This document shows positions 25,063-33,057 of a stretch of 64,000 nt of DNA, in pieces. The notes beneath the pieces are model-generated. The model did not search any database, was not told the DNA's origin, and saw only the letters and a program-made list of their open reading frames with translations. The translations under genes were made by a program, and so were the position numbers. This DNA comes from Candidatus Omnitrophota bacterium (GTDB lineage Bacteria; Omnitrophota; Gorgyraeia; Velamenicoccales; Velamenicoccaceae): contig DMEU01000022.1 in NCBI GenBank assembly GCA_003451585.1, positions 1-64,000 of the forward strand. The letters run 5' to 3'. Every line of letters starts with the position of its first letter. The stretch's first letter is position 1.

Positions 25063-25604
25063 TGATAACCCGGTATTTTGCAAAACTGAACAAAAGAGAG
25101 AAGATGGTTCTTTCAGGGACCGTTTTTTTTATATCACTTGCTATCATAGACCGTCTTGTTCTCGGGCCGTTATTCGCTAAAATGGAACTTTTGGACGATC
25201 GAATCCAAACTGAGGCAGAGCTTATCCGTAAAAATTCGCGCATAGTCGCGGAAAAGGACAGGGTGAAGGCTATTTCTGGACAATTGAGCGTATATAGCCG
25301 TAGGATCGGCACCCAGGAAGAGGAAACGGCATATTTGTTGGGCGAAGTTGAGAAGTTGGCGCGCAAGTCTTCGCTTTATATAGTGGATATGAAGCCTCTT
25401 GGCGTGCAGGAGGATTCCGTAAGCCGCAGGTATTCAGTAGACCTAAATTGTGAAGCCCAGATGGAGCAGCTTGTGAGATTTATGCATGAGATCGAGAATG
25501 CATCGGTGCTTTTTTTTGTCGAGACCTTTAACATAAGCCCGAAGTCTCAGGATTCCAGTGTGGCGAAGTGTAATATGCGCATTTCAAGCGTAATTCTTTT
25601 ATGA
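25062..25604 (+). CDS. GspM/PilO-like T2SS inner-membrane protein
   Basis: 180 residues from ATG 25062, which overlaps the gspL stop (TGATG). A short cytoplasmic start is followed by one membrane helix (about 18-38), a coiled coil, and a ferredoxin-like periplasmic domain with L-A-R-K-S-S-L-Y-I-V-D-M-K-P-L. This is the layout of PilO and GspM, which dimerise with PilN/GspL in the platform. Sequence signatures in this family are weak, so the name rests on order and topology. No GspC or secretin GspD follows; the run ends and a sensor kinase begins. Confidence 0.75.
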   Translation: MITRYFAKLNKREKMVLSGTVFFISLAIIDRLVLGPLFAKMELLDDRIQTEAELIRKNSRIVAEKDRVKAISGQLSVYSRRIGTQEEETAYLLGEVEKLARKSSLYIVDMKPLGVQEDSVSRRYSVDLNCEAQMEQLVRFMHEIENASVLFFVETFNISPKSQDSSVAKCNMRISSVILL

Positions 25605-25616
25605 GCATTGACGAAT

Positions 25617-28406
25617 ATGAATCATAATCTTTTGGCCGGCCAAATGGATTACATCTTTTTCTGTTACGGCGCTTCTTTTATCTTTTTGGGTGCTGTCTGC
25701 CATGCCATCCTCCGCTGTTCACCGGATGCCAAAAAGCTCCCCTGGTTTTGGCTCGGCCTTTTCGGTTTCGCGCACGGCCTTAATGAGTGGATGGACATGG
25801 TCGCCGTATCATTAGGGGACCATTTTTATTTCAGGGTGGCCAGGTTAATCGTTATGGTCGTTTCTTTCGTATTCCTTATGGAGTTCGCCCGCAGGGGGAC
25901 ATCTGAGGCCGCGGGCCGGCACTTAGGTGCCGGGTTTTACGCGTGGCTTTTTATTGTCGCAGCTATGGGCGCATGGTCCGGCTGGGATGGCATCAACGCC
26001 TCCAGCCGTTATTGTTTTGGGCTTGTCAGCGGCGTATGGTCGGCCTGTATCTTGCTTTCTTTTAAAGGGAGCGGAAAAGCCGGTTTAAACAGATTTGCAT
26101 TCATATTGTTAAAAATCGGAGGTGTATCGTTATTGCTTTACGGTTTGACTACCGGGTTGGTAGTCCCACAGGCTAGGTTTTTCCCGGCCAGCATCATAAG
26201 TACCAACTCTTTTATTTCTTTGACCCATTTACCTGTCCAGCTATTCAGGGCTGTATTCGCTTTTATCCTGGCAACATGCACCGCTTTTTATGCCATAAAT
26301 CAGAGCCTTGAGGCTTTTTTGAGGCAGGAGCGGGCCAAACAAAGACGTTTTGTTATCTATTCTGTTATTTCTGTGGCCGTTATTTTGCTTTCACTCTACC
26401 CGGGTTGGGTGGTGGCGGATACTTATGGCAGTAAGGTAGCCCAAGAAGAGAGGAGCGCCCGCCATTTAAAATCAAGCATCTTCGTCCAGTTCACGCGTAT
26501 GGTCATAAACAAGCTTGAGACAATAGAGGCGATGGCCAATTCTCCTGAGATACGAAATGCTATTTTAGATATTTCCGTCCAGCAAAATATCGATGAAGTG
26601 AATGAGCGTCTGGACCGTTACAAGAATGCCCTTGATACAGAGGTGTGCTATATCATGGATGCCTCAGGCATGACCATCGCTTCTTCCAATAGGGCTTCCG
26701 ATAAGAGTTTTGTGGGTAAAAGTTACGCTTTCCGTCCGTATTTTCAGCAGGCCTTAAAAGGCGGGCGCGGGTTATACCTGGCAAAAGGGGTCACATCTGA
26801 TGAGCGCGGCATCTATGTTTCTTACCCTATTTTTGATATGGGCCAGAGCCGTATTGTAGGCGTTGCCGTTGCCAAGGCCACAATGGATGACATGGAGCAG
26901 TTTTTCCGGACGTATGATTATGTGATCCTGGCAAGCCCTGAAGGGGTGATCTTTGTCTCAAGCAAGCCGGAGTGGGTATTGCGGTCTATCAGAGACTTGT
27001 CACGGCAAGAGAAAGAAGATCTAAGGGGGACCAATCAATTCGGGCAAGGCCCGTGGGACAACGCCGGTTTTGAAGACAAGGACGACCCAGCCGGCACTAT
27101 TATGTATCAAGGCAGGAGGTTTTTCTTTGTCTCAGATGACATTAAAGAATTGCCGGGCTGGAAGGTCTACTTTTTGGACGACCGCAGCAACGCGTCGGCC
27201 GTGCGTTTTATGCTCATTATGATATTCATGAGCTTCTTTTTGTTGATGGCTATAATCGCCTTGTTTATTTTCAGGATATCCTTAGATACGCTGCATTTGT
27301 CTGCCTCAGAGGCCTTGTATGAGGCCCTTGTGGAGAGCTCACCTGATGCTATTAAACTCATCAACAGGGAAGGCAGGTGTATTTCAGTCAATAATAGCAG
27401 CTTGCGTATGATGGGATGGAAGAAAGAGGATGTCATAGGTAAATTTTTTGAAGAGTTGTGGCCGGTAGAATACAGGGACAAGATACAAAAGGCCATATAC
27501 GGCGTACTTGAGGGCAGGCAGCAGAGTTTTGAGGCTTCGATGACGAGAGCTGACGGCTCGAATGTAATAAAATTAGTTACTCTGGCGCCCATCTTTGAGG
27601 TTACCGGAGATATAAGATATTTTATCGCCGTTTCGCGTGATATCACGGAAGAACGGCGTTCGATGGAGCGCCTGGTGCAATCCTCGAAGGTAGCTACCGT
27701 CGGCGCCCTGGCTACAGGTGTATCACATGAGTTCAATAATGTTTTAGAGATCATCCTGGGGAATGCGGAAGCGGCGTATTCCTCCAAGGACCCTGATGCC
27801 ATAAAACAGGCCTTGAAGGTCATAGTCGATTCTGCAAGGCGCGCAGCCTGGATCATTAAGTCCATGCTTGATTTTTCAGGTAAGCCCTCCGAGGCCCGGG
27901 AATTTGTGAATATGGCTGACCTTATCAAGCAGAACCTCGTGCTTTTAAACAAGGTATTTGAGGCCAACGGCATAGTCGTAGAGACACGTTTTAAAGAAGT
28001 TCCGCGTGTTTCATGTAATCCCGGCCAGATATCACAGGCTTTCGTAAATATTATGATGAACGCGCGCGATGCCATGCGCGGACTAGAAGAGAAAATACTG
28101 GTGATAGCGGTTGATTATATGGCCGACTTAAGTGAAGTCTCGATCGCTTTTCTGGATTCGGGCTGTGGTATAAAAGAAGATGTCAAGCATATGCTCTTCG
28201 GGCCGTTCGTTACCACCAAGGGCATCCTTGGAGGAGGCTATGATAAGCAGCCTGGTGTGGGATTGGGGTTGTTCGTAGCATACGGTATCGTCAAACAGCA
28301 CAATGGCAATATTACCGTTGAGTCCGAAGAAGGTAGAGGCGCTAAATTCACTATTTTCCTGCCTGTTTTTTCAGGAGACAGAAAACCTCGCAAAGAGGCC
28401 CCATAA
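25617..28406 (+). CDS. Membrane sensor histidine kinase (8-TM, Cache, PAS, HisKA, HATPase)
   Basis: 929 residues from ATG 25617 (a TTG at 25608 is an alternative). About eight N-terminal membrane helices (1-275) come first, then a dCache-like extracellular domain (about 290-450) flanked by another helix near 535-560. A PAS domain (about 570-690) is followed by the H-box S-H-E-F-N-N with phospho-accepting His704, then HATPase motifs N-I-M-M-N-A-R-D, D-S-G-C-G-I and G-V-G-L-G-L. It should autophosphorylate on a ligand or membrane cue. No response regulator or receiver domain lies next to it, so the partner is elsewhere. The gene starts 12 bases after the gspM-like gene, raising the option that it controls secretion, without direct proof. 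Confidence 0.88.
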   Translation: MNHNLLAGQMDYIFFCYGASFIFLGAVCHAILRCSPDAKKLPWFWLGLFGFAHGLNEWMDMVAVSLGDHFYFRVARLIVMVVSFVFLMEFARRGTSEAAGRHLGAGFYAWLFIVAAMGAWSGWDGINASSRYCFGLVSGVWSACILLSFKGSGKAGLNRFAFILLKIGGVSLLLYGLTTGLVVPQARFFPASIISTNSFISLTHLPVQLFRAVFAFILATCTAFYAINQSLEAFLRQERAKQRRFVIYSVISVAVILLSLYPGWVVADTYGSKVAQEERSARHLKSSIFVQFTRMVINKLETIEAMANSPEIRNAILDISVQQNIDEVNERLDRYKNALDTEVCYIMDASGMTIASSNRASDKSFVGKSYAFRPYFQQALKGGRGLYLAKGVTSDERGIYVSYPIFDMGQSRIVGVAVAKATMDDMEQFFRTYDYVILASPEGVIFVSSKPEWVLRSIRDLSRQEKEDLRGTNQFGQGPWDNAGFEDKDDPAGTIMYQGRRFFFVSDDIKELPGWKVYFLDDRSNASAVRFMLIMIFMSFFLLMAIIALFIFRISLDTLHLSASEALYEALVESSPDAIKLINREGRCISVNNSSLRMMGWKKEDVIGKFFEELWPVEYRDKIQKAIYGVLEGRQQSFEASMTRADGSNVIKLVTLAPIFEVTGDIRYFIAVSRDITEERRSMERLVQSSKVATVGALATGVSHEFNNVLEIILGNAEAAYSSKDPDAIKQALKVIVDSARRAAWIIKSMLDFSGKPSEAREFVNMADLIKQNLVLLNKVFEANGIVVETRFKEVPRVSCNPGQISQAFVNIMMNARDAMRGLEEKILVIAVDYMADLSEVSIAFLDSGCGIKEDVKHMLFGPFVTTKGILGGGYDKQPGVGLGLFVAYGIVKQHNGNITVESEEGRGAKFTIFLPVFSGDRKPRKEAP

Positions 28407-28409
28407 TTT

Positions 28410-29060
28410 ATGCATATTCCCGACGGTTTTTTGACGGCATCCACAAGCCTTGCCGCGTGGTTGATATCCGCGGCGTCTTTAGGCGTGTGCCTGCGCCGTG
28501 CCACGAATGCTTTAAAGGACAGGATGGTCCCTCTTATGGGGGTCATGGCGACTTTTATTTTTGTCGCGCAGATGCTTAATTTTCCCGTTATTGCCGGGAC
28601 CTCCGGGCACTTGTTGGGCGCTGTGCTGGCTGTTGTCCTGCTCGGGCCTTATGCCGGTTCGCTCGTCATCGCTATAGTCCTGATAGCGCAGTGCTTTATT
28701 CTGCAGGATGGCGGGTTGCTTGCCTTGGGCGCTAATATGCTAAATATGGCTTTTATCGGAGGATTTGGCGGTTATGCGGTATACAGGTTTGTCAGCCGCA
28801 TAGCAGGCAAAAGCAGGACAGCGTTCTCAGCGGCGGCAGCAGGATGGTTTTCCATAATATTTTCCAGTGCCGCGGTATCTTTTGAATTAGCGTTCTCAGG
28901 CACGTCGCCATTGCGCGTCGTATTGCCGGCTATGTTGTCTGTCCATGTGTTCGTGGGGATAGGCGAGGCGGTGTTGACTTTTTTCATCATAGGCTTTATG
29001 GCTAAAGTCAGGCCGGATCTGATATACAACAGCAGCGTGCCATTGCGAGGAACGAAGTGA
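28410..29060 (+). CDS. cbiM: Cobalt/nickel ECF transporter substrate component CbiM
   Basis: 216 residues. The N-terminus M-H-I-P-D-G-F is the strictly conserved CbiM start, whose amino group and His2 bind the metal in known structures. Six to seven membrane helices follow, with A-G-T-S-G-H-L-L-G and Q-D-G-G-L-L-A-L-G-A-N signatures. It imports Co2+ or Ni2+ together with CbiN, CbiQ and CbiO. Only a CbiN-like mini-gene follows; no CbiQ or CbiO is in the window. The last codons (V-P-L-R-G-T-K) are encoded by a REP-like repeat (29045-29062), so the natural C-terminus was altered or ends there. The gap to the kinase gene is three bases, leaving no room for a cobalamin riboswitch. Confidence 0.93.
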   Translation: MHIPDGFLTASTSLAAWLISAASLGVCLRRATNALKDRMVPLMGVMATFIFVAQMLNFPVIAGTSGHLLGAVLAVVLLGPYAGSLVIAIVLIAQCFILQDGGLLALGANMLNMAFIGGFGGYAVYRFVSRIAGKSRTAFSAAAAGWFSIIFSSAAVSFELAFSGTSPLRVVLPAMLSVHVFVGIGEAVLTFFIIGFMAKVRPDLIYNSSVPLRGTK

Positions 29061-29062
29061 CA
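29045..29062. repeat. REP-like short element at the cbiM stop
   Basis: GCGAGGAACGAAGTGACA matches the core GARCGAAGYGA found also at 36731, 59440 and 59478. It overlaps the last codons of cbiM. Confidence 0.5.
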
Positions 29063-29109
29063 CAAAAAGCTATTGTGACACAGTCTGAATGACACTAATT
29101 TGAATAGCT

Positions 29110-29256
29110 ATGCGAATAAGCGATAAAAAAATCTATATACTTTTTGGGTTGGCTATTTTGATAATGCTGTTGCTTTTGCCATTCAGGTCAAAGGCTCCGG
29201 ATGGCTTAGAGAAAGTCGCCGAGGATCAAGGCTTTGCTAATAAAGAGTATAAGTGA
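29110..29256 (+). CDS. PDGLE-domain mini-protein (CbiN-like)
   Basis: 48 residues starting M-R-I-S-D-K-K. One membrane helix (about 9-24) is followed by the diagnostic A-P-D-G-L-E-K-V-A-E-D motif. PDGLE proteins usually sit next to or fused with CbiM and take the place of CbiN in cobalt or nickel uptake. Its position 50 bases after cbiM agrees. Full CbiN has two helices; this form has one. It ends 35 bases before rmlA. The motif makes the call firm despite the small size. Confidence 0.8.
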   Translation: MRISDKKIYILFGLAILIMLLLLPFRSKAPDGLEKVAEDQGFANKEYK

Positions 29257-29291
29257 TCGGGTGTCTTGGGAGTTTTAACATAGGAGCTACA

Positions 29292-30161
29292 ATGAAAGGT
29301 ATTATTCTTGCCGGAGGTAAGGCAACCCGGCTCTATCCCATAACCAAAGGGGTATGTAAGCAACTGTTGCCTGTTTATGATAAGCCCATGATCTATTATC
29401 CTTTGTCCGTGCTTTTATTGGCATCTATAAAGGATATCCTTATCATATCCACGCCAAAAGATGTGCCGCGCATACAGGACCTCTTGGGTGACGGCAGCGA
29501 TCTTGGCATAAAGCTTTCCTATGCCGTGCAGGAGGAGCCCAGGGGGATAGCCGAAAGCCTTATAATCGGGGAAAAGTTCATAGGTTCGCAGCCGGTCTGC
29601 CTTATTCTGGGTGATAATATTTTTTATGGCCACAATATCACGCAGGCGTTGAAAGAGGCGTCTGGCTTAAAAAAAGGCGGGATGGTCTTTGGCTATTATG
29701 TCAGGGACCCGCATCGCTATGGTGTTTTGAGGTTTGACAAGGGCCACAAGGTGGTTTCTATCGATGAGAAACCAAGAAGGCCAAGATCCAACTGGGCCGT
29801 CACGGGGATCTATTTTTATGATCACCACGCCGTATCCATAGCTAAGAAACTGAAGCCTTCCAGGCGAGGAGAGCTTGAAATAACATCCCTCAACAGTGTT
29901 TATTTAAAGAGGGGGCAACTCAGAGTTAAGCTCCTCGGCCGCGGTTACGCCTGGCTTGATACCGGCACATACGATTCCCTCGTAGATTCCTCCGTTTTTA
30001 TCAAGACCATAGAAGAAAGACAGGGCTTAAAAGTCGGTTGTATCGAAGAGGTGGCTTATCGGATGGGCTACATATCATTAAAACAATTAGGAAAATTAGC
30101 CGAAAAAATACCTACTACGTATGGTGATTATCTGAAAGGAATTGTGCGGGATGAAAAGTAA
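29292..30161 (+). CDS. rmlA: Glucose-1-phosphate thymidylyltransferase
   Basis: 289 residues from ATG 29292 with a ribosome site AGGAG upstream. The N-terminal nucleotide loop reads L-A-G-G-K-A-T-R-L-Y-P (usual G-G-S-G-T-R-L), followed by K-Q-L-L-P-V-Y-D-K-P-M-I-Y-Y-P-L, L-G-D-N-I-F-Y-G and W-L-D-T-G-T. These define RmlA, which makes dTDP-glucose from glucose-1-phosphate and dTTP. It overlaps the next reductase gene by 11 bases, and rmlB follows, giving a short dTDP-sugar operon for envelope polysaccharide. Confidence 0.95.
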   Translation: MKGIILAGGKATRLYPITKGVCKQLLPVYDKPMIYYPLSVLLLASIKDILIISTPKDVPRIQDLLGDGSDLGIKLSYAVQEEPRGIAESLIIGEKFIGSQPVCLILGDNIFYGHNITQALKEASGLKKGGMVFGYYVRDPHRYGVLRFDKGHKVVSIDEKPRRPRSNWAVTGIYFYDHHAVSIAKKLKPSRRGELEITSLNSVYLKRGQLRVKLLGRGYAWLDTGTYDSLVDSSVFIKTIEERQGLKVGCIEEVAYRMGYISLKQLGKLAEKIPTTYGDYLKGIVRDEK

Positions 30162-30975
30162 GAGAATATTGGTCTTTGGTAATGGGTTCATGGGCAGCAG
30201 GTTGAGCGTAGCTTTGAAGGCGCAGGTATCGGGCCGCAAGATATTAAGCTATGATGATGCCGAAGACGAGATAGCAAGGCAGAAGCCGGACATAGTGATA
30301 AACGCGATAGGCCACACGGGCGGAAGGAATGTTGATGGATGTGAAGATGACAAGAACGGTACTTTAGTCTCTAATGCTTTCGTGCCTCTCATCCTTGCCG
30401 AGGCGGCGCTCCGGCGTAAAATAAAGCTGATACATATAAGCAGCGGCTGTATTTATCACTTTGATTATAAGCGCGACAGGCCTATTGTCGAGGACAAGAC
30501 ACCTGATTTTTTTGATCTATTCTATAGCCGCACCAAGATCTATGCCGAAAGGGCCTTGGATATTCTGGCTGACAAATACGGCGTGTTGATAGCGCGTATC
30601 CGGATACCGCTGGATGACAGGCCCAGCCCGCGCAATATCCTTACAAAGCTCATCGGATACAAGAAGGTCATTACGCTGGCAAATTCTGTGACATACATCC
30701 CTGATTTTATCGAAGCGCTTAAACATCTTATAAAGATAGACGCAAGGGGGATATACAATATTGTAAGCGGCGGCGGCCTGAAATATATGGACTTGCTGGA
30801 TGTATATAAAAAATATTCGCCTGATTTTAATTACGATGTCATTGATTATAAGAAGCTTGGGCTTGTCAGGACTAATCTCATCATGTCCACCAAAAAAATA
30901 GAGAGAGCCGGCTTCCGTATGAGGCCTGTATCCGAGGTACTTGAGGAATGCGTAAAAAGTTACATAAAATATTAG
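30151..30975 (+). CDS. NAD(P)-dependent sugar reductase, RmlD-like SDR
   Basis: 274 residues from ATG 30151. The Rossmann loop is G-N-G-F-M-G, the catalytic serine region is I-S-S-G-C-I-Y, and the Tyr-Lys pair is in Y-S-R-T-K. This is an extended short-chain dehydrogenase of the RmlD/dTDP-4-keto-sugar reductase type, shorter than usual and diverged. It lies between rmlA and rmlB and overlaps both, so it most likely reduces the 4-keto sugar made by RmlB. With no RmlC epimerase nearby, the product may be a sugar such as dTDP-fucose rather than dTDP-rhamnose; this is inference. Confidence 0.75.
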   Translation: MKSKRILVFGNGFMGSRLSVALKAQVSGRKILSYDDAEDEIARQKPDIVINAIGHTGGRNVDGCEDDKNGTLVSNAFVPLILAEAALRRKIKLIHISSGCIYHFDYKRDRPIVEDKTPDFFDLFYSRTKIYAERALDILADKYGVLIARIRIPLDDRPSPRNILTKLIGYKKVITLANSVTYIPDFIEALKHLIKIDARGIYNIVSGGGLKYMDLLDVYKKYSPDFNYDVIDYKKLGLVRTNLIMSTKKIERAGFRMRPVSEVLEECVKSYIKY

Positions 30976-31952
30976 TAACGGGCGGGGCCGGTTTTATCGG
31001 CAGTGAATTTGTCAGGCAGGGGGCGGCAAAGGGTTATAGGCTTGTCGTCGTAGATAAGCTGACGTATGCCGGTGACCTCGCGCGGCTCAAAGACGCGCGC
31101 GGCAAATTCGATTTTATAAGGGCAGATATCTGCCGCGCGGAGAGCCTGGACGCGATATTCAAAAAGGAGAGGCCGGTATCCGTAGTTCATTTTGCCGCTG
31201 AAAGCCATGTCGACCGCAGTATACACAATGCCGCGCCGTTCATAGAGGCCAATGTGGCCGGCACGCAGATACTTTTAGATATTTCCAGGAAATACGGGGT
31301 AAAAAGGTTTGTGCACATCTCTACCGACGAGGTGTACGGCGATATCGAAAAAGGCTGCTTTACCGAAAATTCGCCCATCGCCCCTAACAGCCCTTATGCC
31401 GCGTCGAAAGCCGCCTCAGACCTTCTCGTGAAGGCTTATTGCCGCACACATGGTTTCCCTGCTCTTATAGCGCGTGCCAGCAATAACTACGGACCGTGGC
31501 AGTATCCTGAAAAGCTCATCCCAGTAGTCATACTTAAAGCCTTAAAGGACCAAAAGGTGCCTGTCTACGCGCGCGGCCAGAATATACGCGAGTGGCTCTA
31601 TGTCTCGGATTGCGCAGAGGCGGTCTTCCTGATATTGGAGAGTGGTAAGCTTGGCGAGGTTTACAATATCGGCAGCGGCTATGAAAAGAAGAATATCGAT
31701 ACCGTAAAAAGGCTTTTGGGCCTTTTGGGTAAACCGAACGGGCTGATATCTTATGTAAAGGACAGGCCCGGGCATGACCTTCGTTATTGCCTGGATTGCA
31801 GTAAACTGCGTTCCCTGGGCTGGAAGCCAAGGATAGATTTTGAAACCGGCACAGCCCTTACCGTTGAATGGAATAAGCGGCACCTGTATTGGCTGGAAAG
31901 TAAGCTTGAGGCGCTTACGGTATATTGGAAGAAAGTCTATAGAAATGGCTAA
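30948..31952 (+). CDS. rmlB: dTDP-glucose 4,6-dehydratase
   Basis: 334 residues. NAD loop T-G-G-A-G-F-I-G, the F-A-A-E-S-H-V-D-R-S-I segment, the active-site T-D-E-V-Y-G (Asp-Glu of the dehydratase), and Y-A-A-S-K with catalytic Tyr and Lys. R-E-W-L-Y-V-S-D and P-G-H-D-L-R-Y are further RmlB signatures. It converts dTDP-glucose to dTDP-4-keto-6-deoxyglucose. It overlaps the reductase gene by 28 bases and the permease gene by 8. Confidence 0.95.
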   Translation: MRKKLHKILVTGGAGFIGSEFVRQGAAKGYRLVVVDKLTYAGDLARLKDARGKFDFIRADICRAESLDAIFKKERPVSVVHFAAESHVDRSIHNAAPFIEANVAGTQILLDISRKYGVKRFVHISTDEVYGDIEKGCFTENSPIAPNSPYAASKAASDLLVKAYCRTHGFPALIARASNNYGPWQYPEKLIPVVILKALKDQKVPVYARGQNIREWLYVSDCAEAVFLILESGKLGEVYNIGSGYEKKNIDTVKRLLGLLGKPNGLISYVKDRPGHDLRYCLDCSKLRSLGWKPRIDFETGTALTVEWNKRHLYWLESKLEALTVYWKKVYRNG

Positions 31953-33057
31953 AGACCCTATCTGTGGAATGGAGGTCGATGAACGGGCCGGATTAAGGTC
32001 TTCAAAAGAAGGTAAAACATATTTTTTCTGCAGTGATTCGTGCCTCCAAAGGTTCTCAAAAGCCCCGTTTTATAAGAATAAGTCGTTTCTCGTTGCCTCT
32101 GTGCTGGCCTTGGCATTCGCCTTATCCGTACCGTTTGTTCCTTTAAGGCCCTTTACCGCCTCTTTTTTATCTTATCTTGCTACGGTATGGTGGGCGGTTT
32201 CGCTGGGCTTATTTTTGGGCGGCCTGATAGATCATTTTGTCCCTCGTGAATATGTCTCCCACATCCTTGCATCCCCGAAAAAACGCACGATATTTTATTC
32301 CGTTATCATCGGTTTTTTAATGAGCGCTTGTTCGCACGGGATACTGGCGCTTTCAATGGAATTGCATAAGAAGGGCGCCTCTAACCCAGCTGTAGTAGCT
32401 TTTCTTCTTGCCAGCCCGTGGGCCAATATAGGCATCACTGTCCTGCTCTTTGGTTTTTTTGGTTTCAAGGCGTTCTATATCGTCATAGCGGCTATCGTTA
32501 CCGCGCTCGTTACTGGCCTTATCTTCCAATTTCTGGACGCGAAAGGCCTCATAGAAAAAAATACCAATGCCGTTCTTACAGGCGAGGGGTTTTCAATATC
32601 GAATGACCTGCGCCGTAGATGGTCCGAATATACATTTTCAAAGGCTGTATTGGTAGAGGATGTTAAGGGAGTATGGCAAGGGATGGTTACTTTGGGCGAT
32701 ATGGTCCTCTGGTGGATATTGATAGGTATGGCTATAGCGAGCTTTGCCGGGGCATATGTGCCGGAGCATATCTTTCATCAATATCTCGGCCCGAGCCTGT
32801 TCGGGCTCTTTGTGACCCTGGCGCTTGCCACTGTAATAGAGGTTTGTTCCGAGGGGTCGGCGCCTATGGCCTTTGAGATATTCAGGCAGACAGGCGCGCT
32901 GGGTAACAGCTTTGTTTTTTTAATGGCCGGCGTGGTAACGGATTATACGGAGATAGGCCTGCTTTGGCATAACGTCGGCAGGAAGACCGCCATTTGGATG
33001 CCTGTTGTTGCCGTGCCGCAGGTCGTCTTATGGGGAATATTAGCTAACTCGATATGA
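31945..33057 (+). CDS. YHS-domain metal permease (DUF318/SO_0444-type)
   Basis: 370 residues from ATG 31945. The first 45 residues form a YHS/TRASH-type metal domain (D-P-I-C-G-M-E-V, then F-F-C-S-D-S-C-L-Q-R-F). Eight to ten membrane helices follow with S-A-C-S-H-G-I-L-A-L, S-P-W-A-N-I and E-V-C-S-E-G-S-A-P-M, the repeated Cys/Ser-containing motifs of the DUF318 permease family, to which ArsP and SO_0444 Cu/Zn efflux proteins belong. It likely exports a soft metal or metalloid; the exact ion cannot be told. It overlaps the rmlB stop by 8 bases and the antiporter start by four. Confidence 0.8.
   Translation: MAKDPICGMEVDERAGLRSSKEGKTYFFCSDSCLQRFSKAPFYKNKSFLVASVLALAFALSVPFVPLRPFTASFLSYLATVWWAVSLGLFLGGLIDHFVPREYVSHILASPKKRTIFYSVIIGFLMSACSHGILALSMELHKKGASNPAVVAFLLASPWANIGITVLLFGFFGFKAFYIVIAAIVTALVTGLIFQFLDAKGLIEKNTNAVLTGEGFSISNDLRRRWSEYTFSKAVLVEDVKGVWQGMVTLGDMVLWWILIGMAIASFAGAYVPEHIFHQYLGPSLFGLFVTLALATVIEVCSEGSAPMAFEIFRQTGALGNSFVFLMAGVVTDYTEIGLLWHNVGRKTAIWMPVVAVPQVVLWGILANSI

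Noticed and set aside
28407..28409. Cobalamin riboswitch before cbiM
   Set aside because: Only three bases separate cbiM from the kinase gene, leaving no leader.
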